Counted from the stretch's first letter, positions 34,668-43,416 are shown. The stretch: DNA of 64,000 bases from an uncultured Lachnospiraceae bacterium (GCA_934351925.1 CAKRJT010000012.1:27441-91440), one strand, 5' to 3'. Translations and numbers: made by a program. Notes: a model not told the origin generated them from the letters alone.

Positions 34668-36368
34668 ATGTACCAAGCACTTTTAGTATTTCAATATATA
34701 GCAATAATCGCATTGTTTTTTGAAGCTATATATGTTTCAAGGCAGCGCAGTTCGAGAATGCAGACTCTTTTGCTTATTGTGATGTACTCTACCATGATAA
34801 ATCTTGTAGGTTATACTCTTGAAATGGAAGCAGCCACAAAAGAGCTGGCAAGCCAATCACTAAAAGTAACCTATGTAGGCAAGCCGTTCATCATATATTC
34901 GCTGTACCTTTTTGTGATGGAGTACTGCGGTGTCAGCATACCAAAAGCACGCCGCAATATTTTCTTTTTGATAAGCCTCACAATCACTATTTTGGTATTT
35001 ACCAATAATTATCATGGACTTTTTTATTCATCAATAGACTTTACAAATGAGGGGCTTTTCCCTCATATGATTTTGCAGCATGGAATTCTTTATAACCTGT
35101 ACACTGCTTTTCTATGCTATTATTTTCTTGGTATGATTATTGTATGCATAAGAAAATACAGAAGGCACGAGTCACCGATTATACAGAAACAGATTTTAAT
35201 TCTGCTGGTATTAATTTTTTTCAGTATATTCTGTCTTGCGGCATATCTGCTTAACCTCACCGCAGGGTATGATGCAACAGCCATCGCATACATTGTTGCG
35301 GTATTCTTCTTTGAACGCCTGATGCGTAAATATGGTCTTTTTGATACACTGACACTTGCAAAGGATGAAGCAATAGATCATATGAAAAATGGTCTTATTG
35401 TAATAGATATCTACGGCAATCCTGTCTATACGAACGCCGAGGCCACGAAGGTTCTTGAATGTATCAGGAAACAGGAACACCGTGACAGACCTATAGAATA
35501 TCTTGAAGTACTTGCCGCAAACAGCAGACCGCTGTTCATCAGCCAAAAACTTGCACCTGAGCTCGAGGATATCTCCGGAAATGAAAATTATGTTTATGAA
35601 CTGTCACTGCGTGACATCATACATGATGATGCCAATTACGGACAGATGCTGACCATAACCGAGAACACGGATCACTATTATTACACTGCAAGGCTTAAGG
35701 AGGAGGTCTCCAAAAAGACGAAGGAAGTTATCTCCATACAGAGAGACATCATTGGAAGCTTCGCCGCCATAATCGAGGCGCGCGACGGCATAACGGGATT
35801 ACACATAAAGAATACCGGAAATCTGGTAAAGGTTCTGGTCAATCTCATGAAAGAGGATGACCGCTACTGCAATATCATCACCTCCGACTATGCACAGATG
35901 GTCGCTGATGCAGCGCATCTTCACGACATAGGAAAAATAGCAATTCCTGACTGTATTCTTCAGAAGAAGGGAAAACTGACCGACGAAGAATTCGCCATAA
36001 TGAAAACCCACCCGCAAGAGGGTGCCCGGATACTCGACAGCACCCTCAAAGGACTCGAAAGTGACTCCTACTACCAGATTGCACACGATATGGCGCTATA
36101 TCACCATGAGCACTACGACGGCAAGGGATACCCTGCCGGAATAAGCGGCTGCTCAATACCTCTCTCGGCAAGAATAATGGCTGTGGCAGACGTGTACGAT
36201 GCGCTCCGTTCGAAACGGCACTACAAGGACGGCTTCTCAAAGGAGAAGTCCGTGCAAATTATACGCGACACCATGGGAACCCAGTTCGACCCGACGATTG
36301 CCTCAATCTTTCTAGAGCACATCGATGAGATGGAAGCCGTCATCGACACGGGAACAAAAATTCAATAG
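34668..36368 (+). CDS. Membrane-bound HD-GYP domain protein, probable c-di-GMP phosphodiesterase
   Basis: 566 residues. Seven predicted N-terminal membrane helices (about 1-220, the 7TM sensor type also found on histidine kinases), a PAS-like module (about 235-345), then an HD-GYP domain. Metal ligands: AHLHDIGK (about residue 417), KTHPQEGA, and YHHEHYDGKGYP for the GYP motif. The motifs look intact, so hydrolysis of cyclic di-GMP (or a related cyclic dinucleotide) is likely. Monocistronic with its own promoter. The only motility-related protein family nearby is the flagellin locus 5 kb away. Confidence 0.88.
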   Translation: MYQALLVFQYIAIIALFFEAIYVSRQRSSRMQTLLLIVMYSTMINLVGYTLEMEAATKELASQSLKVTYVGKPFIIYSLYLFVMEYCGVSIPKARRNIFFLISLTITILVFTNNYHGLFYSSIDFTNEGLFPHMILQHGILYNLYTAFLCYYFLGMIIVCIRKYRRHESPIIQKQILILLVLIFFSIFCLAAYLLNLTAGYDATAIAYIVAVFFFERLMRKYGLFDTLTLAKDEAIDHMKNGLIVIDIYGNPVYTNAEATKVLECIRKQEHRDRPIEYLEVLAANSRPLFISQKLAPELEDISGNENYVYELSLRDIIHDDANYGQMLTITENTDHYYYTARLKEEVSKKTKEVISIQRDIIGSFAAIIEARDGITGLHIKNTGNLVKVLVNLMKEDDRYCNIITSDYAQMVADAAHLHDIGKIAIPDCILQKKGKLTDEEFAIMKTHPQEGARILDSTLKGLESDSYYQIAHDMALYHHEHYDGKGYPAGISGCSIPLSARIMAVADVYDALRSKRHYKDGFSKEKSVQIIRDTMGTQFDPTIASIFLEHIDEMEAVIDTGTKIQ

Positions 36369-36381
36369 TACCGCTTTATTT

Positions 36382-36436
36382 AAAAAGCTGACAGACGCTC
36401 CTGATGTATGTAATATCAGGTATGTCTGTCAGCTTT
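36382..36436. terminator. Terminator shared by the HD-GYP gene and the PfkB kinase gene
   Basis: AAAGCTGACAGAC (36384-36396) pairs with GTCTGTCAGCTTT (36424-36436). An inner TCCTGAT/ATCAGG stem lengthens it. The minus-strand side ends in TTTTT, the plus side less clearly, so it mainly serves the minus gene. Confidence 0.75.
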
Positions 36437-36509
36437 CAGTCTATCATTATAGTGCTAGGCTTCTATGACCTTGTAATTAAATTATGTTTAAAACACACAG
36501 CCGCTTAAT

Positions 36510-37430
36510 TTATAGTGTAATTCCGAACTCCTCCGGCAGAAATCTCGGACACACATTCTCGGACGAGGTGATGACCGACGCAGCAAGACGGCTTCCTATC
36601 TCTACCGACTCACCGAGAGTCTTTCCGTAGGTAAGTCCGCTCGCAACCCCCGCGCAGAACGCGTCTCCGGCTCCGGTCGTATCCTTAACCCTCACGCGCT
36701 GCGGCGGGCATATTCCCTTCTCCCCGTTCATATCAGCATACACTGCACCGTTTCCGCCCATAGTGACAATCATCGCCGGTATCTTCCCGAGAGTCACGCG
36801 CTTAGAGAGTATATCCCTAAGCTCCTCCGGATTCTTACCGTCATAATTCTCCATAAATAACATTCCCGCCTCGAGCTGATTACAGATAAAGCAGTCAAAA
36901 TGCTTCAGGAAGTCCCTTCTCTCGACGGCTATGCTCATATTGCTCACAACACCGTACAGCTTCTTATTATACTGCTCTGCGAGGGTGACAACCTTCTTGA
37001 TAATCTCCTTATCCATATCCACTTCAACGATAACCGAGTCCGCGTTTGCAAAAATCTCATCGCCCTTCTCCTCAAGAAGCCCGAGTATAGGCATCAGATT
37101 AGGCCGCTGAGATATCGAGCCCGCAAGGTCGCCATTCTGATCAAACACTGCAAGCCAGGTTCCCATCCCTCCCGGAACTGTCATAACATAGTCCGTGTTC
37201 ACCTTATGATTCTTAAGCTTCTTTACCACGTCCTCTCCGAGTGCACTGTCGTCAACAATACCCACAAAAGTCGGGCGCAGTTCGATATTGGCTATATCCT
37301 CGACAACATTTCTGCTCACACCGCCATGGATATACTCGACATGCCCCACATTTCTTCCGTCAGGTATATAAATATCCTCCGGAAATCCTTTAATATCCAC
37401 AAACACTGCTCCCATAACAACTATTCCCAT
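36510..37430 (-). CDS. PfkB-family sugar or nucleoside kinase
   Basis: 306 residues of the ribokinase fold. The C-terminal anion-hole signature DTTGAGDAFCAGVASG is present, and the N-terminal GAVFVDIKG ... GGVSRNVVEDIANI corresponds to the substrate-binding GG motif. The GVSRNVVEDIA stretch resembles pseudouridine or other nucleoside kinases more than fructokinases, but I cannot fix the substrate. No linked glycosidase or transporter. Monocistronic. Confidence 0.85.
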   Translation of the reverse strand: MGIVVMGAVFVDIKGFPEDIYIPDGRNVGHVEYIHGGVSRNVVEDIANIELRPTFVGIVDDSALGEDVVKKLKNHKVNTDYVMTVPGGMGTWLAVFDQNGDLAGSISQRPNLMPILGLLEEKGDEIFANADSVIVEVDMDKEIIKKVVTLAEQYNKKLYGVVSNMSIAVERRDFLKHFDCFICNQLEAGMLFMENYDGKNPEELRDILSKRVTLGKIPAMIVTMGGNGAVYADMNGEKGICPPQRVRVKDTTGAGDAFCAGVASGLTYGKTLGESVEIGSRLAASVITSSENVCPRFLPEEFGITL

Positions 37431-37650
37431 AATTTCTCTGTCTCCATTTCAATCCGATAAATAACAAGAGCTTACCGGAGCCAAAACAATGTATGCCCCC
37501 TCAAGCCAATAAGTTATGGGGTTATTATAAGACATGCCATGCATTTTGCAAAGCGGTATTTTATAAGACTCACATCCAGCTATATATCAAACTTGCACAG
37601 CCGGCAAATACACGCTGTTATTCACCCGTCTGCCTGCTGCGCCCTGCCGC

Positions 37651-38307
37651 TTACAGCACCTTGCTTCCATTCGCTGTCAGTTTAAACCGCGCCCCGAAGA
37701 ATTCCGCCGCATGTCTGCACATCTGCATACGTCCCAGAAAGATATCAAAATAATCGTACATCGTGCATATACTCTCATCAATCTGAAGATTAAGCGATAT
37801 CAGCTTCTTCTCCGGAGATATCTTGAGCGCAGCCTCCGTGACGGCATAATTCACGCGGTCATGTATGTCATAACTCGACTTCTCCTTGGCACGCACCCTA
37901 TCCCTTCTGACATCGGTTTTATCGGCAATCACAAGCGCCGCCGATATGACGTCCACCGCACCGCCCGTCGACTCATCATGGTTCGCTATCGCAGATACCA
38001 CTGTCACCCTGTCATCGAGACTCATATCCGTCTGCCTGAGCAGCTCATTCGCAAGAAGCGCTCCATACTCCGCATGCTGCTTCCTGTTGATGGAATTTCC
38101 TATATCATGCATATATCCAGCAATCCTGGCAAGCTCCGTCTCATGCTCACCGTACCCGAACTTCTCAAGAATAAGCGCCGCTCTCTCCGCCACCAGCGTA
38201 CAATGTATCTGAGAATGATCCGTATACCCCAGAACCCCAAGATTATCATTCCCCTTCTTTATGTATGCATTAATCTCTTTATTTTTTCTTATCTCCTTGT
38301 ATGTCAT
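37651..38307 (-). CDS. HD-domain phosphohydrolase
   Basis: 218 residues from the ATG at 38307, chosen because GAGGCAGGT precedes it; the frame is open from 38367. The HD signature is GYMHDIGNSINRKQHAEYGA, with earlier SQIHCTLVAERA and later ANHDESTG supplying further metal ligands. Members act on nucleotides or other phosphate esters; the target here is unknown. I see nothing clear in the 37431-37650 stretch downstream. Confidence 0.85.
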   Translation of the reverse strand: MTYKEIRKNKEINAYIKKGNDNLGVLGYTDHSQIHCTLVAERAALILEKFGYGEHETELARIAGYMHDIGNSINRKQHAEYGALLANELLRQTDMSLDDRVTVVSAIANHDESTGGAVDVISAALVIADKTDVRRDRVRAKEKSSYDIHDRVNYAVTEAALKISPEKKLISLNLQIDESICTMYDYFDIFLGRMQMCRHAAEFFGARFKLTANGSKVL

Positions 38308-38444
38308 ACCTGCCTCATTTCCGAACCATGAGCTGTCCACACTATAATGCAATGCCCAAGTTTCCACTTTTGTTATAAGTATAACACTGCAATGTTAAAA
38401 AATATTATCAGGATTTTGTAAAATATAGGTAAATTCTATGATTA

Positions 38445-38545
38445 TCAGCGTTCTTCTTCCTGATTGTACTCAAATATACTTGTCAGCTCCACCTCTGCAC
38501 GGTTTCTCCTTAAAAATTCTGATAAAATTCCCTTTTTTATGCACT
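38445..38545 (-). pseudogene. C-terminal fragment of an Rpn-type PD-(D/E)XK nuclease
   Basis: The minus strand encodes CIKKGILSEFLRRNRAEVEL followed by TSIFEYNQEEER and a stop at 38445. This is the usual end of the Rpn family of recombination-promoting nucleases. The matching N-terminal piece is at 40572-40730, on the other side of the IS607 element. About 200 central residues are missing. Confidence 0.75.
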
Positions 38546-38549
38546 GCCA

Positions 38550-38800
38550 CTCTAAATGTGTTCAAATATACTCAAACACATCGAGAAATTGAAGTCCTTG
38601 CGGATGCTTCTTACTGCTTCAATGTGTATGCTTTGGCGATTGCAAGCAATACGCTACTCACAAGTTCCAATGTTGGAACAACAATGTACACTCCACAGTC
38701 GTAAATTCCTGCGATAGCCCACAGTACATACTTACGTTTGCGTTTATTATGCAACTTCGTAAGTTAAAGCATCTCTTAGATTAAGAGCAGCATTGAAATC
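38550..38800 (-). ncRNA. Predicted omega (guide) RNA region at the tnpB 3' end
   Basis: TnpB nucleases use an RNA that starts within the 3' end of tnpB and runs through the right transposon end. Here the non-coding stretch after the tnpB stop folds into a GCAA-capped hairpin (GAAG-TCC with GGA-CTTC, about 38590-38610) and then a perfect 7-bp ATGTGTT/AACACAT hairpin (about 38559-38585) just before the transposon end. Limits and function are inferred. Confidence 0.45.
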
Positions 38801-39907
38801 CCTATCCTCAACATAGCCACAATCACAACGGTATATTCTATCTGAAAGCTTCAAATCTTTCTTGATAGCACCACAGCAGTGACATAATTTAGATGACGGA
38901 TAAAATCTGTCTACAATTCTTAATTCAATACCATTTTCATCACATTTAGCTTTTAATTTGATTCTAAATTCATAGAACTTCTGTGACGCAACAGCTTTTG
39001 AAAGATGTTTATTCTTCATCATTCCTGCCACATTCAAATCTTCAATAGTTATATAAGATGGCTTGGTTTTCACTATCTCTGCTATTGTCTTATTGATATA
39101 ATCGGTACGGATATTATCTATTCTATGATGAAGTTTTTGTACTTTAAGCTTTTGCTTTTGTATATTTTTTTGAGTGGACTCTCCTTTCTTTAAGTTCTCA
39201 TATTTTCGTGAGAGACATCTTTGTTCTCTACGCAGTTTCTTTTCCAATTTTTTAACTCTTGCCGATTTATTGATATTTCTATAAGTTTTACCATTAGAAA
39301 CAATCGCCAAGTCTTTCAAGCCTAGGTCAATTCCCTCACCGTTATTACTATTATTTGCAATCTTAACATCAGAAATCTCTATAAGAACTGATACATAATA
39401 TCTACCTGCTTTGATGGATACTGTACCACTTCTAATTTTCCATCCGTCTTTAGTTGTCGGTATATAGCCTTTTTCCTTTATGCGTACCCAGCCTAAAGTT
39501 GGGATATTTACCCTATGCCTTTCGCATCTACAATCTTTTGGATTATTTTTAACAAAATACATCTTCACATCAGATTTATATTTCTTTTTGAAATTAGGAA
39601 ACGCACTCTGATGTTTAAAAAATCTTGTAAATGCAGTATAGCCATCTTCAATAGACTTTTTTACAGCTTTTGAAGATACTTCTTTAATCCATGATTTGTC
39701 AAGATTATTTGGAATATATTCATTGTTAAGCCATATGCTAAAACTCTTGCCAGTCATAAACTTTTCACCATTATCATACAAGGTTTTATTATGAATTAGG
39801 TAGAAATTATAGACATATCGGCAAGTACCAATCGTCTTGTTAATCTTGATTTTTTGTTCATCTGTCGGATTTATCTCCGTTTTGAAGCTCTTTAGCAATT
39901 TCTTCAT
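38747..39907 (-). CDS. tnpB: TnpB RNA-guided nuclease
   Basis: 386 residues, the ancestor-like relative of Cas12. The RuvC catalytic residues are all present: Asp in GIDLGLKDLAI, Glu in ITIEDLNVAGM, Asp in DRDFNAALNL. The zinc ribbon is CHCCGAIKKD ... YRCDCG. N-terminal helix-turn-helix region KTIGTCRYVYNFYL. It overlaps the end of tnpA by 50 bases. AAGGAG touches the ATG at 39907, so the TTG three codons later (nine-base spacing) may be the real start. It looks intact. Confidence 0.93.
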   Translation of the reverse strand: MKKLLKSFKTEINPTDEQKIKINKTIGTCRYVYNFYLIHNKTLYDNGEKFMTGKSFSIWLNNEYIPNNLDKSWIKEVSSKAVKKSIEDGYTAFTRFFKHQSAFPNFKKKYKSDVKMYFVKNNPKDCRCERHRVNIPTLGWVRIKEKGYIPTTKDGWKIRSGTVSIKAGRYYVSVLIEISDVKIANNSNNGEGIDLGLKDLAIVSNGKTYRNINKSARVKKLEKKLRREQRCLSRKYENLKKGESTQKNIQKQKLKVQKLHHRIDNIRTDYINKTIAEIVKTKPSYITIEDLNVAGMMKNKHLSKAVASQKFYEFRIKLKAKCDENGIELRIVDRFYPSSKLCHCCGAIKKDLKLSDRIYRCDCGYVEDRDFNAALNLRDALTYEVA

Positions 39908-40508
39908 CTCCTTCTATTTGTTTTTTATACTTACGAAGCCCGTACAACCTGCAAGAGAAAACGTGAAGTATAGATATAATATCCTGTACAAGTTCTTCTT
40001 GTGGTGATAGTTCTTCATTATTCACCACCACTATGGTTGTATTAAACTTCATACAGAATTTTTCAAACCAATCATAGCCAAATCTGATAAATCTATCTTT
40101 ATGTGTGACTATGATCGTTTTGATTTTTTGCTCCATTACTTCATCTAATAATTGATTCCACTTTTTACGGTTGTAGTTAAGACCACTTCCATAATCTTCA
40201 ATACATTGGTCTACAATAATTCCTTTAGCATTACAAAACTGTCGTAAGAAAGTTACTTGGTTTTGTAAATCATCTTTTTGGTTTCTTGTCGATACTCTGG
40301 CATAAATGACTGTTTGTCTATTGTCATTTTCTGTATTTATACCCTTAAATTGAAGATACTGGTCATAAGTGTAATAACGTCTATCAGTTGGAGTACGATT
40401 TGCTTTTAGAGTTCCTTCTCTATCCCAACGCTGCAATGTTTTAACAGAAACTCCTAACAACTCAGCGAAATCTTTTGGTTTGTAATTAGTGATATTTGAT
40501 GTGTTCAT
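39858..40508 (-). CDS. tnpA: IS607-type serine recombinase (transposase)
   Basis: 216 residues from the ATG at 40508 (AAGGAGG eight bases before). An N-terminal MerR-like helix-turn-helix (PKDFAELLGVSVKTLQRWDREG) precedes the resolvase catalytic domain with the nucleophile serine in YARVSTRNQ and the arginine-rich DRFIRFGYDWFE. This order, DNA-binding domain first, marks IS607. It probably moves the element through a circular intermediate. Confidence 0.93.
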   Translation of the reverse strand: MNTSNITNYKPKDFAELLGVSVKTLQRWDREGTLKANRTPTDRRYYTYDQYLQFKGINTENDNRQTVIYARVSTRNQKDDLQNQVTFLRQFCNAKGIIVDQCIEDYGSGLNYNRKKWNQLLDEVMEQKIKTIIVTHKDRFIRFGYDWFEKFCMKFNTTIVVVNNEELSPQEELVQDIISILHVFSCRLYGLRKYKKQIEGDEEIAKELQNGDKSDR

Positions 40509-40571
40509 AACAACAACCTCCTTGAGTATATTTAAACACATTTAATCACTATTATCAATATTTTTAATTAC

Positions 40572-40730
40572 TTAGAACTTTCTCCTCTTATCCTTATAAA
40601 GCATTCGAAACACCGTATCCTTATACCTGCGGTCAGCTTTCAAGATTATGCCCCTCTTTTTAAGATTCTTCACCGACGAAAAATCCTTTTTTCTTTTTTT
40701 ACCACCGTATAACTTCTTGCCTCTTGTCAT
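40572..40730 (-). pseudogene. N-terminal fragment of an Rpn-type PD-(D/E)XK nuclease
   Basis: 52 residues from the ATG at 40730, ending DRRYKDTVFRMLYKDKRRKF at an early stop. YKDTVFRMLY is the standard start of the Rpn / PD-(D/E)XK transposase family, which normally runs to ~300 residues. The frame is cut where the IS607 element begins. Its C-terminal remnant lies at 38445-38545. Confidence 0.75.
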
Positions 40731-41020
40731 CAGCAGCTCCTCCTGTGATTGTGTGACGCAGGAATTCATTCAGTGTCTCCTGCCAGAATTAATGGAATAC
40801 AAGCATAGACCTCTGAATATCCGCTATGAGACAGCCATAAGCAATATGTAATAACGCATCACAATATACCATCAGCGTTAATGCCATACGGTGTCGTCCC
40901 AGGCACATACTTTAGACAAAAGAAATATAGATTTTCAAGAAATATGCTCTAACTAAACATTATCACGATATGTCTTATATGTCAATATCATTATTGATAT
41001 GTTTTGATGTCAGAACATAC

Positions 41021-41059
41021 AAAAGACGCCCACATCGGAACATTTTCCGACATGGGCGC
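41021..41059 (-). terminator. Terminator of the flagellin gene
   Basis: A 13-bp stem (CGCCCATGTCGG with CCGATGTGGGCG plus flanking pair) and 8-nt loop followed by TTTT on the minus strand. The remaining gap 40770-41020 shows only short AT-rich palindromes and no gene. Confidence 0.85.
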
Positions 41060-41126
41060 TTCATTCATGCCACAGCCTCTGTTGACAAAAAATCAACAAA
41101 AGCCAATATATGCATTTAAACTGAAA

Positions 41127-42959
41127 TTAGCCGAGTAAGGAGAGAACTCCCTGTGTAGCCTGGTTAGCCTGTGCAAGCATGGACTGTCCAGCCTGAGCAA
41201 GAATGTTGTTCTTGCTGTACTCAACCATCTCCTCAGCCATATCGACATCACGGATACGTGACTCAGCGGATGTTGTATTCTCAACAACATTGTCGAGGTT
41301 GTCGATTGTGTGCTCGAGTCTGTTCTGAACAGCACCGAGAGCTGAACGCTGTGAAGATACCTTCTGAAGAGCATCAGCGATAGCGTCTACTGCGTATGTA
41401 GCAGCCTTACCTGTATCATCTGATACGTTAAGACCCTTGATGCCAAGACCTGCTGCACTCATTGACTCGATATTTACACTGATCTTGTTAGTCATATCAG
41501 CGTCAGCACCCACCTGTAAATTGAAGGAAAGCTTATCCTTAACCTCTACAGTGCCCTGTGTAATCTCGAATGTGCCATCACCATTGTTCTTAACTGTAGC
41601 TGCCTTGTCAGTACCTATTGAGCTGGCTGCCTCAAGCTCCTCAGCCATCTTAGAATAAGCATCCTGCAGTGTGATGTCATTCTTGTCATCGGAAGCCTTA
41701 GGTGCTGCATAGTACGTTTTACCACCCTTATCAGTTACATAAGCACCTTCCTTGACAAGTGCTGCAATATCATCTGCTGTATACTTAGTGCCATCTTCCT
41801 TGGTAGTTACTCCAACTGTATATGACTTATCTGTTCCATCGACGGTATCTCTTATCTTAATTGTGTCAGTATCAGCGGCAGCCTTAATCTTATCCTGAAT
41901 ATTCTCAACAGTTGATATACCCTTATTATCAATCTGTCCTGACTTTCCGGTATCCTTGATTGTGTATGTGTCGCCTGCCTCTGCAAGATTTGCATTTGTT
42001 ACTTCAGTTCCATCTTCGTCCTTCCACTTGTCATTAGCTCCTGTATAAGTATATGTCTTTCCGCCATGTACAAGAGTATCTCCCTTTGCCCATGTAGGTG
42101 TTGCAGCAGCAGTAGCGCTCATATCAAGTGCACCACTTCCAACTAATGTTGTTGTCTTGCCATCAGCCTTAGTTGTCAGTGTGGAACCTGCCTTGAGTGT
42201 TACAGTATCAGCTTTTGTTGATGTATTGTCATCTGCAAACCAGCCATCTCCAGCTGCTGTAGCTCCGCCAGGTGTTGTCGTACTATCTGCTACATATGTA
42301 TACTTCTTTCCGTCCTGAACAAGTGTATCACCTGCAGCCGGTGTATACTCTTTAATGGATGTATAGTCAGAAGTCTTAGAAGAATCTACAATGTTATATT
42401 CTACACCGCCGATTGTTACCTTGCTTCCTACAGCAAGCTTATCAGCTGTGAAGGTTGTCTTGCCATTCTCAGACTCGCCAAGCTTACCTGCAAGACCTGC
42501 ATCATGAGCTGCTACAGTGTTAGTCTTGGTTGCACCGTCAGTATCACCCTTTAAGAGATATGTCTCATTGAACTTAGTTGTCTCAGCAACTCTGTCAATC
42601 TCAGTTGTGAGCTGCTCTATCTCTGCCTGAATGGCATCTCTATCATCCTGTGAATTGGTTCCGTTGGAAGCCTGAACTGCAAGCTCATTCATTCTCTGGA
42701 GCATTGAGTGAACCTCTGTGAGGGCACCTTCTGCTGTCTGTACTGCGGATACGCCGTCCTCAGCGTTAGAAGAAGCCTGGTCAAGTCCTCTTATCTGCTT
42801 TCTCATCTTCTCGGAAATTGTAAGACCTGCTGCATCATCTGCTGCACGGTTGATTCTGTAGCCTGAGGATAACTTCTCTGTTGACTTGGCCTGTGAGCCT
42901 GTTGTGATGTTTAACATTCTGTTGGCATTCATTGCCTGCATGTTGTGCTGTACTACCAT
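41127..42959 (-). CDS. Flagellin
   Basis: Filament protein of the flagellum, exported by the flagellar type III system. 610 residues. The N-terminal D0/D1 (MVVQHNMQAMNANRMLN to about residue 140) and C-terminal D1/D0 (about 525-610, ending NQATQGVLSLLG) are conserved. The D1 helix has LQRMNELAVQASNGT, the region that TLR5 recognises, with Arg and Glu of the core kept. The 380-residue middle is hypervariable, rich in Thr/Lys/Asp, and contains two similar segments (AGDTLVQDGKKYTYVADS and KGDTLVHGGKTYTYTGAN). Lies 114 bases downstream of the csrA-like gene, with CsrA-type sites in its leader. No other flagellar gene is in the window. Confidence 0.96.
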   Translation of the reverse strand: MVVQHNMQAMNANRMLNITTGSQAKSTEKLSSGYRINRAADDAAGLTISEKMRKQIRGLDQASSNAEDGVSAVQTAEGALTEVHSMLQRMNELAVQASNGTNSQDDRDAIQAEIEQLTTEIDRVAETTKFNETYLLKGDTDGATKTNTVAAHDAGLAGKLGESENGKTTFTADKLAVGSKVTIGGVEYNIVDSSKTSDYTSIKEYTPAAGDTLVQDGKKYTYVADSTTTPGGATAAGDGWFADDNTSTKADTVTLKAGSTLTTKADGKTTTLVGSGALDMSATAAATPTWAKGDTLVHGGKTYTYTGANDKWKDEDGTEVTNANLAEAGDTYTIKDTGKSGQIDNKGISTVENIQDKIKAAADTDTIKIRDTVDGTDKSYTVGVTTKEDGTKYTADDIAALVKEGAYVTDKGGKTYYAAPKASDDKNDITLQDAYSKMAEELEAASSIGTDKAATVKNNGDGTFEITQGTVEVKDKLSFNLQVGADADMTNKISVNIESMSAAGLGIKGLNVSDDTGKAATYAVDAIADALQKVSSQRSALGAVQNRLEHTIDNLDNVVENTTSAESRIRDVDMAEEMVEYSKNNILAQAGQSMLAQANQATQGVLSLLG

Positions 42960-42965
42960 ATTAAA

Positions 42966-43006
42966 TTACCTCCATGTCGTTGTTTGCAAGAATCCGTTCC
43001 TGCAAA
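42966..43006 (-). promoter_or_regulatory. CsrA-type binding hairpin and SD-overlapping site in the flagellin leader
   Basis: A 9-bp stem (TTTGCAGGA with TCTTGCAAA, one G-T) presents ACGGAT as a six-base loop (42992-42997), the classic ANGGA loop. A second ATGGA (42971-42975) overlaps the AGGAGG-like ribosome site. This two-site arrangement is that of the B. subtilis hag leader, where CsrA represses flagellin translation. Confidence 0.7.
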
Positions 43007-43073
43007 ATTTTATTTTTTTGATTTATAATAGATACGGAGAGCCTAGGATTTCTCCGCATTATTACCAATGATA

Positions 43074-43349
43074 TCAATTACCCTTTGGTGTGGGGGTAGT
43101 TTTTCGTCTGCCCTGCTTTTCCTTTTTGATGATGTCAACAATCTCCTTCTGTGCCTCGCTCGAAAGCTTCGGCTCTGCGTAGTATGGTGAAGGCTTCTTG
43201 TCTTTTGATGCAGTGCTCCTCGCGATATTCATATCCCTCGGTGCATCTATAAGCAGATGAATGTTATTTGCTGAGCCTCCGGAAAATACCACCCGGATAT
43301 TTTCTCCGATATCTATGAAGTCACCGGGATGAAGTGTGAGTTTCAGCAT
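43074..43349 (-). CDS. csrA: CsrA-like RNA-binding protein, divergent
   Basis: 91 residues from the ATG at 43349, preceded by AAGGAGG at six bases; a longer open frame upstream is a shadow. The first ~46 residues match CsrA (MLKLTLHPGDFIDIGENIRV ... NNIHLLIDAPRDMNIAR), and the arginine corresponding to R44 is kept. The strand-1 LTRR of classic CsrA is LTLH here, so one RNA-contact arginine is lost. A 45-residue basic tail (ending GRRKTTPTPKGN) is extra. It probably controls the adjacent flagellin mRNA. The partner FliW is not in the window. Confidence 0.8.
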   Translation of the reverse strand: MLKLTLHPGDFIDIGENIRVVFSGGSANNIHLLIDAPRDMNIARSTASKDKKPSPYYAEPKLSSEAQKEIVDIIKKEKQGRRKTTPTPKGN

Positions 43350-43380
43350 AAAAAACCTCCTTGTTTTCGGGCTGTAATTA

Positions 43381-43406
43381 TGCAACATTTTGTATAAAAT
43401 GTTGCA
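43381..43406. repeat. Left recombination-site-like palindrome of the invertible segment
   Basis: Two 11-bp arms (TGCAACATTTT and its complement) around a 4-bp core that reads GTAT on the plus strand. The inner (right) flank is TTTTTCTG. An identical site with the core in reverse (ATAC) lies at 44157-44182. Confidence 0.85.
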
Positions 43407-43416
43407 TTTTTCTGAA

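Larger units (their letters stand above)
38546..40571 (-). mobile_element. IS607-family transposon (tnpA serine recombinase + tnpB)
   Basis: About 2.0 kb carrying tnpA and tnpB in the overlapping arrangement of this family. Ends were inferred from where the host Rpn fragments stop; they are approximate by tens of bases. Related AT-rich motifs (TCAAATATACT type) lie near both ends at 38468, 38561 and 40524, in opposite orientations at the two ends, and are possible recombinase-binding sites. No terminal inverted repeats or target duplication are expected for IS607. Confidence 0.8.

Noticed and set aside
40572..40769. Small basic protein gene upstream of the IS607 element
   Set aside because: Its last 20 residues are the standard beginning of Rpn-type nucleases and the frame stops at the transposon edge, so it is a gene fragment.
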